Notes: generated by a model from the sequence alone, not told the origin. Positions 51,390-61,325 are shown, counted from the first letter of the stretch. The stretch is DNA of 64,000 nucleotides from Deltaproteobacteria bacterium (GCA_018434685.1 JAHDOV010000004.1:412808-476807), one strand, 5' to 3'. Translations and numbers: made by a program.

Positions 51390-52123
51390 GGTTCCCCCGA
51401 AGTTCTCTTCTTGTGGAGGTAGCAGCTCTTTATGACCACCCCGGTCGTGGCGGCCAGGACAGACGAGAGGATCACGTAGGAATTGCCGGGTATGGCAAGA
51501 AAGAAGATGACGGAGAGGACCCCGGCCACTGCCGAGACAAAGACATAGAGGCGGCCCTTGAGCTGAAACACGAGCAGGCAGAGGAACATGGCAGTGAGGG
51601 CATAGTCGATTCCGAAGGCCCCCTCGGGTATGAAGCTGCCTGCATAGCCGCCTAGGATGGTGCTCATCACCCAGAAGAAATTGGCTACATGATTGACCAC
51701 GAGTGCATGCTTGAGCGACCAGGTCCCCTCTGAGAATTTCCCGAGATTTACGGCAAAACTCTCATCGGTAACCCCGTAGGCGAAGAGTGAGAGCATGGAT
51801 TTGCGTTCTCCCCTGAGGTGAAGCGTCAGGGAGGAACTCATGAGGATGTGTCTGAGATTGACCATGAAGGTGGTGGCGATCACGGAGAGCACCGATGCGC
51901 CGGCGCTTATCATGGATACGGCAATGAACTGGGCCGAGCCGGCAAAAACCACCAGGGACATGAGCGCGATCTGATACACCGCAAACCCTGCCTGCCGTGC
52001 GAGGACCCCGAAGGCAAGGCCTATGGCAAGGTATCCCAGGCAGATCGGCCATGCCGCGGCAAAAGCCCGGGGCAGGTACACTCCGGTGGCTGTCGAGTCT
52101 GTAGTCATCTTCATCAATGGCAC
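51386..52123 (-). CDS. azlC: AzlC-like large subunit of a branched-chain amino acid exporter
   Basis: A 245-residue membrane protein with the AzlC motif AAWPICLGYLAIGLAFGVLA, VFAGSAQFIA, RHILMSSSL and GVTDESFAV. Translation may begin at GTG (52123, with GGGA 4 nt upstream) or the ATG at 52114; the choice is unsettled. Confidence 0.9.
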   Translation of the reverse strand: MPLMKMTTDSTATGVYLPRAFAAAWPICLGYLAIGLAFGVLARQAGFAVYQIALMSLVVFAGSAQFIAVSMISAGASVLSVIATTFMVNLRHILMSSSLTLHLRGERKSMLSLFAYGVTDESFAVNLGKFSEGTWSLKHALVVNHVANFFWVMSTILGGYAGSFIPEGAFGIDYALTAMFLCLLVFQLKGRLYVFVSAVAGVLSVIFFLAIPGNSYVILSSVLAATTGVVIKSCYLHKKRTSGEP

Positions 52124-52144
52124 GCATTCCCGGTAATGAGAGAT

Positions 52145-52173
52145 GCTCTAGTTGTATCCGGAGGATATGTCAA
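52145..52173 (-). promoter_or_regulatory. Candidate promoter of azlCD
   Basis: Leftward: TTGACA (52173-52168), 17 bp and TAGAGC (three of six -10 matches). Start point about 52138, just ahead of the azlC start. Confidence 0.4.
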
Positions 52174-52359
52174 GGGCCCAGGGACAGGCCGGTCATGGTT
52201 GATGAGAGACCGCAGGAGACTGCCTGCTGGAGTCATGGCAGGGCCGGCAGAGTCGGGATGAGGGTCTTCGGCTGCGGTGGGATCTTTTTGCCGCGATGTC
52301 CCCTTTCACGGCAATTTGCTCTCTTGACAGAGAAAATTTTTTAAGGTCATACCAAAGAC

Positions 52360-53307
52360 ATGGGAATAGACGCTGTTATCGCTGCGGGAGACGGGAAGGC
52401 GGCACGGAAGGTATTCAAGAGAAACAAGGCACTGCTCGACGTTGCGGGTAAACCGATTATCAGGCACATCGTCGAGGTGCTCCTTGCCTGTGACGACATA
52501 GACCGCATCGTGGTGGTGGGACCCAAGGCCAAGTTCGAAGAGGTCATCGGCGACCTGGGAGTGGATATCGTCGAACAGAAGAGGAGTCTCGCGGAAAACG
52601 GCTGGGAGGGTTTTCTCCAGACCCTGCCCGAGTACCGGCAGACCCCGGAGGTGACCTACGATATCATCAATACCCACCGGGACAAGCATGTGCTGTTCCT
52701 TTCCGGCGATATCCCGCTGCTGTCCGTGAGAGAATTGAAAGAGTTCTTGTCCCAGTGCGACATGAGCGGCTACGACTACGTGGCCGGCATTACCTCCGAG
52801 GAGATCCTGAAGTTCTTCGGCCCCAGAAAAGGGAGACCGGGGATCAAGATGGCCACCTTCCACACCTGGGACGGGAATTTCAGACAGAACAATCTTCACA
52901 TGGCGCGGCCTTTCATGCTCATAGAGAGCATCGACCTGGTGCTCAAGGCCTATGAATTCCGGTATCAGAAAGAATTCTACAACATCGTCAAGACCCTCAT
53001 CGAGATCATCAGGCTCGGTCCGGGCAATATCGGGAAGACGCTGGGCATCTACCTGCTCCTTCAGCTCTCCGCCGGACTGGCCTCCGTGGGAATGGACACC
53101 GCGGCACACCTCATAAGCTTTCCGGTGACACTGGAGAGGGTGGAACGGATGCTTTCCAACCTTCTTGGGGCCCGCTGCAAGATCGTTGAGACCACCGTGG
53201 GCGGAGCGGCACTGGACGTGGACAACGAGAAGGACTTCATGATCCTCTCGGTCATGTACCGGGACTGGCTCAACCAGATCACCGAAGGTGGTCGCAGCCT
53301 GGCGTAG
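52360..53307 (+). CDS. MobA-like nucleotidyltransferase of unknown substrate
   Basis: A 315-residue protein whose first ~175 residues are a GT-A-type nucleotidyltransferase: an IDAVIAAGDGKA loop, KALLDVAGKPII, and LFLSGDIPLL containing the metal-binding Asp. The C-terminal ~140 residues (EFYNIVKTLIEII, LLLQLSAGLASVGMDTAA) are not a known acyltransferase or left-handed helix and I do not recognise them. It stands alone on the plus strand, so the substrate (molybdopterin, sugar or lipid headgroup) cannot be told. The ATG follows AAGGT at a long spacing. Confidence 0.8.
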   Translation: MGIDAVIAAGDGKAARKVFKRNKALLDVAGKPIIRHIVEVLLACDDIDRIVVVGPKAKFEEVIGDLGVDIVEQKRSLAENGWEGFLQTLPEYRQTPEVTYDIINTHRDKHVLFLSGDIPLLSVRELKEFLSQCDMSGYDYVAGITSEEILKFFGPRKGRPGIKMATFHTWDGNFRQNNLHMARPFMLIESIDLVLKAYEFRYQKEFYNIVKTLIEIIRLGPGNIGKTLGIYLLLQLSAGLASVGMDTAAHLISFPVTLERVERMLSNLLGARCKIVETTVGGAALDVDNEKDFMILSVMYRDWLNQITEGGRSLA

Positions 53308-53432
53308 TGAGCCCCCGGGTTCTCCCGGCCACCTTCAAGACGCCGGGAAGCCCTTTGAACCACCTGCAGAACGGGGGGTCCTCTTGTACCTATGCTGTGA
53401 GGGAACAGATCACGGCAGGGATCTGCCGGAGG

Positions 53433-55379
53433 CTATTCTTCGAGATAATCCTCGAAACCCGGGTTGTCCGGGAGGGAAGGACTCGAAGCGGAGATGCCTT
53501 TGCTTATCTCCCGATGCTGCTGATCGAGGTAGTCTTCGAACCCCGGGGTGGGTTGGCTGGATACCCCGGCCCGGGGTGCCTGCTCCTGTCTGGGCGCGGT
53601 GCCGGATTTATCGTCGAGGTAGTCTTCGAAACCGGAGAGGCTGTCGGGCGGCGGGGCCTGGTTGGCGGCCTGGCATCCCCTGCGTCCCGGATTATCAGGT
53701 CTGGAGGCCTGGTGGATATCGAGCATCTTCTCATCCTTGACATAGCTGGTTTCCACCACATCCGAAATCTCGAGCATCTTCTTTACCACGGTCTTTATCT
53801 TGATCGTCTCATTCTTGATGCCCTGGAGGCCGTCGCTGACGGATTTGCTCAGGTTGCCGTCCTTTATGAGCATATCCAGCTTGAGGAGGATGGTGGTCAG
53901 TGGGGAGTTGATCTCGTGGTTGGCGGCGATGGCGGTCTTGGATACCGCTGCAAGCCGCTGGGATTTTATATTCCTGGTCATGAGCATTGCCCTCTGGATT
54001 GCCTGGGCGCCGACCTCTGCTATGGTTCTCAGCATGAGCGTCTTCTGGCTCAGCTCTTCAGGGCTCGCCTGTTCCTGGGGCAGGGCCTCGATAACGCCGA
54101 TGATTTTGTTTTCAACCTTCAGGGGGGCGTAGACAATAGTCATGCCCTTGGGATAGGTCCCGTTGGTTCGGTCCAGGAGTTCTTTCGTGGCACTTGCCAT
54201 GCCGCTGCGCGTCTGGGCTGAATTGGTCAGCCAGAACGATTCGGTAACCATGATGCGCAGGTTGTTCAGACGCATGAGGCACCTGGTCTTCCGGCAGTCG
54301 AGGATGGTGAGGCTGTTGAGGGTGAGGATATTGGTGATGTCGGAGAGTTTCATGGATGACTGCAGCTGGCTGCTCATCTGGTTCAGGCTCGAGAGTTCAA
54401 CGGTCCTGCGCTCCAGGGCCATCTTCTTCTGTTCGAGGTCGAGGCTCAGCTTTCCGAGCTGCGCGTTGGCGAACTGCAGGACCTCGAAATAGGTTTTCGG
54501 CTCGGCCTTGGGTATCCCCATCTCCTCGCTTATATGGGCGATGCTGTCTTTCAAGGTGATGGAAATATCCTGGATATCCTGGCTGGTCAGATTGAGCTGC
54601 TTCAGGAGAGCCGGGTCGACATATCCTCCCTGGGCCTGGCTGAGGCCAAGTCCCAGATGATTGGTGACGATATCGGCCACATGGATGATGGAGCAGAGTT
54701 TCTTCGTCAGGTCATCATCGGTTATCCCGGCGAGATTGTGGTGAAAGGCAATGGTCTTGCTGAGCTGGGCCGGGAGATTCCATTTTTCCAGGAGATATTT
54801 GCCGATGGTTGCATGATCGATCCCGACGATGCTGTTCTCTACCTCAATGATGTCGGAGGTCGAACGGTTCATGACCGCGAGGACCTCTTCGTATTCCCCG
54901 TTGCGGCAGATGAGCTGGTCTGCAACCACCTTCCCGAGGTCATGGAGCAGTCCTGCGATAAAGGCATCCTCGGCAGACGAAGGGAGCACCTTGCTCGCAA
55001 TGGCCTTGGCACACACCGCGCAGGCGATGCTGTGCTGCCAGAACTTGTAGAAGTCCAGTGCCCGCCGGTCCTTGCCGTTGAAGAGATTGATCACGCTGAT
55101 GCTCAGGACGATGCTCTTGAGTACATTGAATCCGAGCAGCACCACTGCGCCGCGGATGGTGGAGATCTCCTTTATTCTCCGGTAGAAGGGTGAATTGGCA
55201 ACCCGGAGCACCTTGAGGGCGAGGGCCTGGTCTTTCTCCACCATTTGCGCAATCTGGCGGGCATTCACCTGCGAGTCGAGGGTCTTCTCCATGATCGTGG
55301 TGGCGATGGAGGGGAGCGTAGGGATATCGCCAAGATCATTCAAGAGAGATTCGATCTCTGCCGGGGCAATTCTTTTCAT
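53433..55379 (-). CDS. HDOD-GAF-HisKA regulator with three GFEDYL motifs
   Basis: A 648-residue cytoplasmic protein. An HDOD domain spans ~10-210 (DIPTLPSIATTIME, DQALALKVLRVANSPFY, LLHDLGKVVADQL). A helical stretch and a GAF-like domain follow at ~330-450. A HisKA-like dimerisation helix near 485-550 (NHEINSPLTTILLKLDML) has the phospho-acceptor His, but no ATPase domain follows. The last ~70 residues are disordered and hold three GFEDYL motifs at ~583, 613 and 641, the last next to the C-terminus. HDOD proteins regulate motility, virulence and the cell cycle in other bacteria. Here the histidine-kinase core seems truncated and replaced by the repeat tail. Confidence 0.88.
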   Translation of the reverse strand: MKRIAPAEIESLLNDLGDIPTLPSIATTIMEKTLDSQVNARQIAQMVEKDQALALKVLRVANSPFYRRIKEISTIRGAVVLLGFNVLKSIVLSISVINLFNGKDRRALDFYKFWQHSIACAVCAKAIASKVLPSSAEDAFIAGLLHDLGKVVADQLICRNGEYEEVLAVMNRSTSDIIEVENSIVGIDHATIGKYLLEKWNLPAQLSKTIAFHHNLAGITDDDLTKKLCSIIHVADIVTNHLGLGLSQAQGGYVDPALLKQLNLTSQDIQDISITLKDSIAHISEEMGIPKAEPKTYFEVLQFANAQLGKLSLDLEQKKMALERRTVELSSLNQMSSQLQSSMKLSDITNILTLNSLTILDCRKTRCLMRLNNLRIMVTESFWLTNSAQTRSGMASATKELLDRTNGTYPKGMTIVYAPLKVENKIIGVIEALPQEQASPEELSQKTLMLRTIAEVGAQAIQRAMLMTRNIKSQRLAAVSKTAIAANHEINSPLTTILLKLDMLIKDGNLSKSVSDGLQGIKNETIKIKTVVKKMLEISDVVETSYVKDEKMLDIHQASRPDNPGRRGCQAANQAPPPDSLSGFEDYLDDKSGTAPRQEQAPRAGVSSQPTPGFEDYLDQQHREISKGISASSPSLPDNPGFEDYLEE

Positions 55380-55447
55380 CGATGATCTTATCGTTTAAAC
55401 CGGTTACAATCTTGAGTCTTAGTATTGAATATGATACTCAATGCTGA

Positions 55448-56512
55448 ATGACTCTTCATCGAGAGGGCACAAGAAGGATTTATGTAGGGGAGGTCCCGGT
55501 TGGTGATGGTGCTCCGGTGAGCATTCAGTCCATGACCAACACGTCGACCAGGGATGCGGGGGAAACCCTGTCCCAGATCCGGGCCCTCGAGCAGGCAGGG
55601 TGCGATATCGTGCGGGTGAGCATTCCCGACGGGGAATCGCTGGCTGCCTTCGGCGAGATAAAGGCGGGTGCGCACGTACCGGTTATTGCCGATATCCATT
55701 TTGACTACCGGCTGGCCATCGGCGCGATAGCTGCCGGAGCCGACGGTATCCGGATCAATCCGGGCAATATCGGGAACAGGCAGAAGGTGCGCCTGGTTGC
55801 GCGGGCGGCAATCGATGCGGGCATTCCCATTCGCGTGGGGGTGAACCTCGGATCGGTGAAGAAGACCCTGCTGGAGAAGTACGGCCCCGACAGGGTCGGG
55901 GCCCTGGTGGAGAATGCGCGGGAATATGTCGAAACGCTCGAAGACATGGGGGTTCAGGCCATCAAGGTCTCGCTGAAGTCCTCGGATGTCCTGGAAACCG
56001 TCGAGTCATACCGGCGATTTGCAGATATTTCCCAGTGGCCGCTGCACCTCGGGGTGACAGAGGCGGGCCCCCTGTTCTCGGGACTCATCAGGTCCTCGGT
56101 GGGGATCGGGTCGCTGCTGCTCGAGGGGATCGGAGACACCATACGGATCTCTCTGTCGGCGGATCCGCTCCAGGAAGTCATGGCAGCCAGGGTGCTGCTA
56201 GAAAGCATCGGCCTGAGGAAAGAAGGCGTCCGGGTCATTTCCTGCCCTACCTGTGCCCGGGCGAATGCCGATGTGGCCTCCATTGCGACAGAGGTGGAGG
56301 ATGCACTGAAAGAGGTGCGGCATCACCTGACCGTGGCGATCATGGGATGTGCGGTCAATGGACCGGGTGAGGCGAGGATTGCCGATCTCGGTGTTGCCTG
56401 TGACAAAGACGGCGCGATCCTGTTTGCCCATGGAAAACCGCTGAGACGGATACAGACCTCAGAGATTATAGAGAGCCTCATGAGCGAGATAGAAAAGGAG
56501 ATTGGGAAATGA
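55448..56512 (+). CDS. ispG: IspG, 4-hydroxy-3-methylbut-2-enyl diphosphate synthase
   Basis: A 354-residue enzyme of the MEP isoprenoid pathway. Features: TRRIYVGEVPVGDGAP, SMTNTSTRD, a TIM-barrel with DIHFDYRLA, and the [4Fe-4S] cysteines in SCPTCAR and GCAVNGPGEA. Length matches the short bacterial form. First gene of ispG-proS-rel; proS starts inside its stop codon (ATGA). Confidence 0.96.
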   Translation: MTLHREGTRRIYVGEVPVGDGAPVSIQSMTNTSTRDAGETLSQIRALEQAGCDIVRVSIPDGESLAAFGEIKAGAHVPVIADIHFDYRLAIGAIAAGADGIRINPGNIGNRQKVRLVARAAIDAGIPIRVGVNLGSVKKTLLEKYGPDRVGALVENAREYVETLEDMGVQAIKVSLKSSDVLETVESYRRFADISQWPLHLGVTEAGPLFSGLIRSSVGIGSLLLEGIGDTIRISLSADPLQEVMAARVLLESIGLRKEGVRVISCPTCARANADVASIATEVEDALKEVRHHLTVAIMGCAVNGPGEARIADLGVACDKDGAILFAHGKPLRRIQTSEIIESLMSEIEKEIGK

Positions 56513-58230
56513 AGTTTTCATCGATGTTCCTGTACACCATGAAGGAAGTGCCCCGCGAAGCCGAGGTCATAAGCCATAAGCTGATGCTCAGGGCGGGCAT
56601 GATCAAAAAGCTCGCATCCGGGATCTATTCCTACCTGCCTTACGGACTCAAGGCGCTCAGACGCGTGGAGACGATCATTCGCGAGGAGATGAATGCAGCC
56701 GGCGCCCAGGAGGTGCTCCTGCCCGGGGTACAGCCTTCCGAGCTCTGGAAGGAGAGCGGCAGGTGGAACGTGTACGGCAAGGAACTGCTGAGACTCATCG
56801 ACCGGAAGGGGGGCGAGTTTGCACTGGGCCCGACCCATGAAGAGGTGATCACGGACATCGTGCGCGATCAGATCCACTCCTATAAGGAGCTTCCCGTCAA
56901 CCTCTACCAGATACAGACGAAGTTCCGGGATGAGATCCGGCCCCGGTTCGGCATCATGCGTGCACGGGAATTCATCATGAAGGATGCCTATTCGTTCGAT
57001 GCCGACGACCGGGGAGCGGAAAAAAGCTACGAGGCCATGTACCGCGCATACGAAAGGATCTTCAGCCGGTGCGGGCTGAAATTCAAGGCCGTGGAAGCGG
57101 ACTCGGGACCCATCGGGGGGAACTTCTCCCACGAGTTCATGGTCCTTGCAGAAACGGGCGAGGATGTCATCCTGAGCTGTTCCTCCTGCAAGTATGCCGC
57201 AAACCTGGAAAAGGCCGAGATAGCGAAACCGGCCTCGCTTGCATTTCAGGATGCCCCGGCAGGGACGTTCGAACGGGTGCATACCCCCGGGGCCCGTACC
57301 GTGGAAGAGGTCTGCGAGTTTCTCGGTGTCGAACCGCGCAATCTCGTCAAGACCCTCATCTACACCTCTGACAAGGGCGTGTTTGCAGCCCTGGTCAGAG
57401 GGGATCACGAGGTGAACGAGGCGAAGCTCAGGCGGGTTCTCGGCTGCGATGCCCTGGAACTGGCAGACGAGGCAACGATCGAGAAGCATACCTCGGCCCC
57501 CCGGGGTTTTGCCGGGCCGGTCGGCCTGTCGATCCGCATGATCGCCGACAGCGCCCTGATGGAAGCCGGACCCTATGTGGTCGGTGGCAACCTCGAGGAT
57601 CACCACCTGAAAAACGTGTGGCTTTCCCGGGATGTGGCAGCAGTCACCCTCGACGATATCAGGGATGCCCGGCAGGGAGATCCCTGTCCCCGGTGTGCTG
57701 CAGGATCGCTCGAGGCCATACGGGGCATCGAGGTGGGCCATGTATTCAAGCTGGGAACGAAGTATTCCCAGGCCATGAACGCCATGTTTCTCGATGAGAA
57801 CGGGGTGCTGCAACCCATGATAATGGGCTGCTACGGGATCGGGGTCGGCAGGGTGGTCGCCGCGGCCATCGAGCAGCACGCCGACGAGGCCGGCATGACA
57901 CTGCCCGTATCCATCGCACCGTACCCGGTCATGGTGCTCCCCATAAACGTTACTGCCGGTGACGTCATGGAGACTGCCACCGCGATCTATAACGAGCTGC
58001 AGAGGCAGGGCATAGAAACGATCCTGGATGACCGGGATGTGCGTCCCGGGGTGAAATTCATGGATGCCGACCTTCTCGGGGTCCCGTACCGGATCACGGT
58101 GGGGGCGAAGGGGTTGAAGGAGGGCATTGTCGAGGTCAAGGAGCGCTCTACCGGCACTGTCGAGAAGGTGTCCCCGCAGGAGATTGTAGCCTATTGTTCA
58201 GCAAGGCTCTCAGGTAGGAATAATTATTGA
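56509..58230 (+). CDS. proS: Prolyl-tRNA synthetase
   Basis: A 573-residue class II synthetase of the bacterial type: motif 1 region with LRRVETIIREEMNAAGAQEVLLP, the LGPTHEEVITDIVRD motif, FRDEIRPRFGIMRAREF (motif 2), an inserted editing domain in the middle (~220-390), and motif 3 (GCYGIGVGR) before the anticodon domain. Charges tRNA-Pro. Confidence 0.97.
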   Translation: MKFSSMFLYTMKEVPREAEVISHKLMLRAGMIKKLASGIYSYLPYGLKALRRVETIIREEMNAAGAQEVLLPGVQPSELWKESGRWNVYGKELLRLIDRKGGEFALGPTHEEVITDIVRDQIHSYKELPVNLYQIQTKFRDEIRPRFGIMRAREFIMKDAYSFDADDRGAEKSYEAMYRAYERIFSRCGLKFKAVEADSGPIGGNFSHEFMVLAETGEDVILSCSSCKYAANLEKAEIAKPASLAFQDAPAGTFERVHTPGARTVEEVCEFLGVEPRNLVKTLIYTSDKGVFAALVRGDHEVNEAKLRRVLGCDALELADEATIEKHTSAPRGFAGPVGLSIRMIADSALMEAGPYVVGGNLEDHHLKNVWLSRDVAAVTLDDIRDARQGDPCPRCAAGSLEAIRGIEVGHVFKLGTKYSQAMNAMFLDENGVLQPMIMGCYGIGVGRVVAAAIEQHADEAGMTLPVSIAPYPVMVLPINVTAGDVMETATAIYNELQRQGIETILDDRDVRPGVKFMDADLLGVPYRITVGAKGLKEGIVEVKERSTGTVEKVSPQEIVAYCSARLSGRNNY

Positions 58231-60332
58231 CCGTACGAATCAATGACATACTCGATGAGGTGTCTGCATACATCCCCGATGCAGACATGCGGATCATTGA
58301 GAAGGCCTACGTCTTTTCTGCCAGGGTGCACCAGGGACAGACCAGGCTGAGCGGTGAGCCTTACCTCAACCACCCGCTGGAGGTCGCCTATCTCATCGCC
58401 CAGATGCAGCTGGATGTCACCGCGGTGACGGCCGCCCTTCTCCACGATGCCATAGAGGACAGCCTTACGAAGGTGGAGGATATCCAGGCGGAATTCGGGG
58501 ATGAGGTGGCCCTGGTCGTGGATGGCCTCACCAAGATCAGCAAGATCAATTTCCGCTCGGAAGAAGAACAGCAGGCAGAGAATTTCCGCAAGATGATCCT
58601 TGCCATGAGCAAGGATCTGAGGATCCTGCTCATCAAGCTTACCGACCGGGTGCACAATATGCGCACCCTGGAATTTCACAGCCGGAACTCCCAGCAGCGG
58701 ATCGCCCGCGAGACCCTCGATATCTACGCGCCGCTCGCCAACAGGCTCGGGATTCACTGGCTCCAGGTGGAACTCGAGGAACTGAGCCTCAAGTATCTCG
58801 ACCCCCAGGGGTACAAGACCCTGAAGACCAAGCTCGACACCATCGAGAAGGAAAAGGAGGAAGACCTCAGGAACATCATGGGGCAGATCCAGGCCAAGCT
58901 TGTCGAGTCGGGGCTGAAGGCAGAGGTGAAGGGCCGGATAAAGCACATCTACAGTGTGTACCAGAAGCTGAAACGCCAGGGCATCCCCTTCGAGGACGTC
59001 TACGATGTCCTGGGAACACGGATTATTCTCAATACCGTGGCGGAATGTTACGAGACGCTGGGCATCATCCATTCCATCTGGAAACCGATCCAGGCGAGAA
59101 TCAAGGACTTCATTGCCATGCCCAAGGCCAATATGTACCAGTCTCTCCACACAACGGTATTCGGCCCCGGGGGGGAACGGATCGAGATACAGATACGGAC
59201 CAGGGAGATGGACTATATCGCCAACGAGGGTATTGCCGCCCACTGGCGCTACAAGGACGGGAGCAGGATCAGCGATCAGGACGGGGAGAAGCTCTCCTGG
59301 CTCAGGCAGCTCCTCGAGTGGCAGAAGGAACTCAAGGATCCGCGGGAATTTCTCCAGAGCGTCAAGATCGACCTCTATCCGGAAGATGTCTATGTCTTCA
59401 CGCCCAAAGGCGATGTCAGACGCTTTCCCGTAGGGGCGACCCCGCTGGATTTTGCCTACAGCGTCCATACCCAGCTGGGAAACCAGTGCGTTGGTGCCAA
59501 GGTGAACGGAAAGATCGTGCCGCTGCGGTACAAGCTCAACAGCGGGGATGTCATCGAGATTCTCCGGTCGGCAAAACAGCACCCCAGCAAGGACTGGATG
59601 CGGATTGCGAAGACATCCAGGGCAAAGACAAAGATCCGCACCTGGCTGAGAACCCAGGAGAACGAACAGAGCATCGCCCTGGGAAGAGAGATCCTCGACA
59701 AGAAGATCAAGAACCTGCACCTGCCAAAAGATATCGATTACGAGGAGCTAGCCAGGGACTTTTCGTTCAAGAGTGCGGAGAACCTCTATGCCGCCATCGG
59801 GTTCGGACGTCTGTCCGTAAACCAGGTTATTCACAAGATAGCCCCGGAGGAGCAGAAGAAGGTACCCGATGAACCGGTCAAGAAAAAGAAGCAGGATATA
59901 TCGAGCATTCTCGTCAAGGGAGTGGAGGATCTCCTCGTGCGCTATGCCCGGTGCTGCAGGCCTATCCCCGGCGATAAGGTGGTTGGTTTCATCACCCGGG
60001 GCAGGGGGATAACCGTACACCGGTTGAACTGCCCCTATGTCTCCGAGGTCGATGCGCAGCGCCTCGTCCCGGTGGAATGGGATGTGAAAGTGGCCCAGAG
60101 CCATGAGATAGAATTTACGGTCGTCTGTGAAGACAAGCCGGGCATGCTCGGCCTCATCACGGCGACCATCGGTGCACGGAACATCAATATCTCAAAAATG
60201 AAGGCACATTCCACTGCCACGGGCAACTCGATCTGCATATTCCGGGTAATGATCACGGACCTCTCCGAACTCGATGGCCTTTTTCATGATATCAGGAGGT
60301 TGAAGGGTGTGGAAAATATCGAGCGGCAATAG
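58227..60332 (+). CDS. rel: Bifunctional (p)ppGpp synthetase/hydrolase (Rel)
   Basis: A 701-residue RelA/SpoT homologue with an HD hydrolase (HDAIEDS, LTDRVHNMRT), a synthetase domain (IKDFIAMPKANMYQSLHTTV), TGS (VYVFTPKGDVRRFPVGATPLDFAYS), a zinc-finger/RIS region with YARCCRPIPGD, and a C-terminal ACT domain. Both catalytic halves look intact, so it both makes and removes the alarmone. It starts at TTG overlapping the proS stop by 3 nt, with AGGAAT upstream, suggesting coupled translation. Confidence 0.95.
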   Translation: MTVRINDILDEVSAYIPDADMRIIEKAYVFSARVHQGQTRLSGEPYLNHPLEVAYLIAQMQLDVTAVTAALLHDAIEDSLTKVEDIQAEFGDEVALVVDGLTKISKINFRSEEEQQAENFRKMILAMSKDLRILLIKLTDRVHNMRTLEFHSRNSQQRIARETLDIYAPLANRLGIHWLQVELEELSLKYLDPQGYKTLKTKLDTIEKEKEEDLRNIMGQIQAKLVESGLKAEVKGRIKHIYSVYQKLKRQGIPFEDVYDVLGTRIILNTVAECYETLGIIHSIWKPIQARIKDFIAMPKANMYQSLHTTVFGPGGERIEIQIRTREMDYIANEGIAAHWRYKDGSRISDQDGEKLSWLRQLLEWQKELKDPREFLQSVKIDLYPEDVYVFTPKGDVRRFPVGATPLDFAYSVHTQLGNQCVGAKVNGKIVPLRYKLNSGDVIEILRSAKQHPSKDWMRIAKTSRAKTKIRTWLRTQENEQSIALGREILDKKIKNLHLPKDIDYEELARDFSFKSAENLYAAIGFGRLSVNQVIHKIAPEEQKKVPDEPVKKKKQDISSILVKGVEDLLVRYARCCRPIPGDKVVGFITRGRGITVHRLNCPYVSEVDAQRLVPVEWDVKVAQSHEIEFTVVCEDKPGMLGLITATIGARNINISKMKAHSTATGNSICIFRVMITDLSELDGLFHDIRRLKGVENIERQ

Positions 60333-60387
60333 ACGCCCCGGCGGAGTCTTGATCTGTCCTGGTTGGATCTTCCCTGCGCGAGGATCG

Positions 60388-60858
60388 CTATAGTCGAGCC
60401 CGGATCTTTCCCAGGAACTCATTCTCGATAACACCCAGGGACAGGCACTCGTGCCACTCACGGGTGACATTCTTGTCATAGGCCTCGATACGGGCGGTTA
60501 TCCGGACCTTGGTGCTCATGTCGGTTATGGGTGTTATGTGAATGGTCAGCTTGTATCCCACCTGAGACCAGATAGCCATGCGGGGGTCATAAGGTCTGCG
60601 GGCGATGCATTCGAGGCCGTGATGGGCCTGCGGGCCTGCGGAGTAATGTACAAACCTCGTGGTGATGAGACCTTTCTCCCTGTCCATGGAATCGACGGAG
60701 ATCGAATCGTGCCGGAGGGTTTCCAGGGTGGTCTCCCAGACGTTGTCGAAACGGGCGAGATAGAATTCGGTGTCTTGCCTGGGTTTGTCTTCGGGCGTGC
60801 CCGCGCAGCCGTACAGTGCGCAGAGGCATACGATCACCATAATATACAAGTGCTTCAT
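60388..60858 (-). CDS. Small lipoprotein of unknown function
   Basis: A 156-residue protein starting at the ATG behind GAGGAGACC. The signal peptide ends in the lipobox LYGCAG, so the mature N-terminus is a lipidated Cys followed by Ala. The body has VWETTLETLRHDSISVDSMD and a strand-rich C-terminal part with RITARIEAYDKN. The family is not recognised. It converges on rel. The ~55-bp space between them shows no terminator. Confidence 0.75.
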   Translation of the reverse strand: MKHLYIMVIVCLCALYGCAGTPEDKPRQDTEFYLARFDNVWETTLETLRHDSISVDSMDREKGLITTRFVHYSAGPQAHHGLECIARRPYDPRMAIWSQVGYKLTIHITPITDMSTKVRITARIEAYDKNVTREWHECLSLGVIENEFLGKIRARL

Positions 60859-61059
60859 GAACGGTCTCCTCAATGCATGGACAAATATAGTGGATCAAAC
60901 AGGTTAGGTACCATGAACCCCGGCATGCATTCAAGCACAAACATGGATACTGCTGCGGTTGCAGCCTGAAGTGCGCAGAACATCCAGCAGGAGGTATTTC
61001 TTCTTGCCCGGGATGCCGACCTCAGGCATCGGCTGGTGAAGGGTATCTCACGGCTATAA

Positions 61060-61088
61060 AGTTCTCCTCACGAAAGAAAAGGAGAACT
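61060..61088 (-). terminator. Probable terminator downstream of rpmB
   Basis: A 9-bp inverted repeat (61060-61068 with 61080-61088) with an 11-nt loop. On the minus strand the stem is followed by TTTAT. It lies ~45 bp beyond the rpmB stop codon and closes the tRNA-rpmB unit. Confidence 0.6.
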
Positions 61089-61130
61089 CTGTATGCCGAG
61101 AGTACTGATTTCTCTGGGGATACTGAGGCG

Positions 61131-61325
61131 TTAAGCGACGTGTTTTTCGATTCTCCCAGACTTGATGCACTGGGTACAAACCTTGAGTCTCTTGATGCCC
61201 TCGGCCGTATCGACTCTCACCTTCTGCAGATTCGGAAGCCAGACCCTTTTTGTCTTGTTCATTGCATGGGAAACGTTATTGCCGGTCTGTGGGCCTTTTC
61301 CACATATTTCACACTTTCTTGCCAT
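61131..61325 (-). CDS. rpmB: Ribosomal protein L28
   Basis: A 64-residue L28 with both CxxC pairs (CEIC near the start and CTQC near the end), the zinc-binding form. The motifs [13 protein letters not shown] and WLPNLQKV are present. It follows the tRNA-Leu gene by 40 bp on the same strand and the two probably share a promoter. Confidence 0.95.
   Translation of the reverse strand: MARKCEICGKGPQTGNNVSHAMNKTKRVWLPNLQKVRVDTAEGIKRLKVCTQCIKSGRIEKHVA

Noticed and set aside
56518-57879. Antisense frame (453 codons) opposite proS
   Set aside because: Prolyl-tRNA synthetase motifs are unambiguous on the plus strand.
58224-59720. Long antisense frame (498 codons) opposite rel
   Set aside because: It mirrors the codon pattern of rel, which has all catalytic motifs; no ribosome-binding site or recognisable domain.
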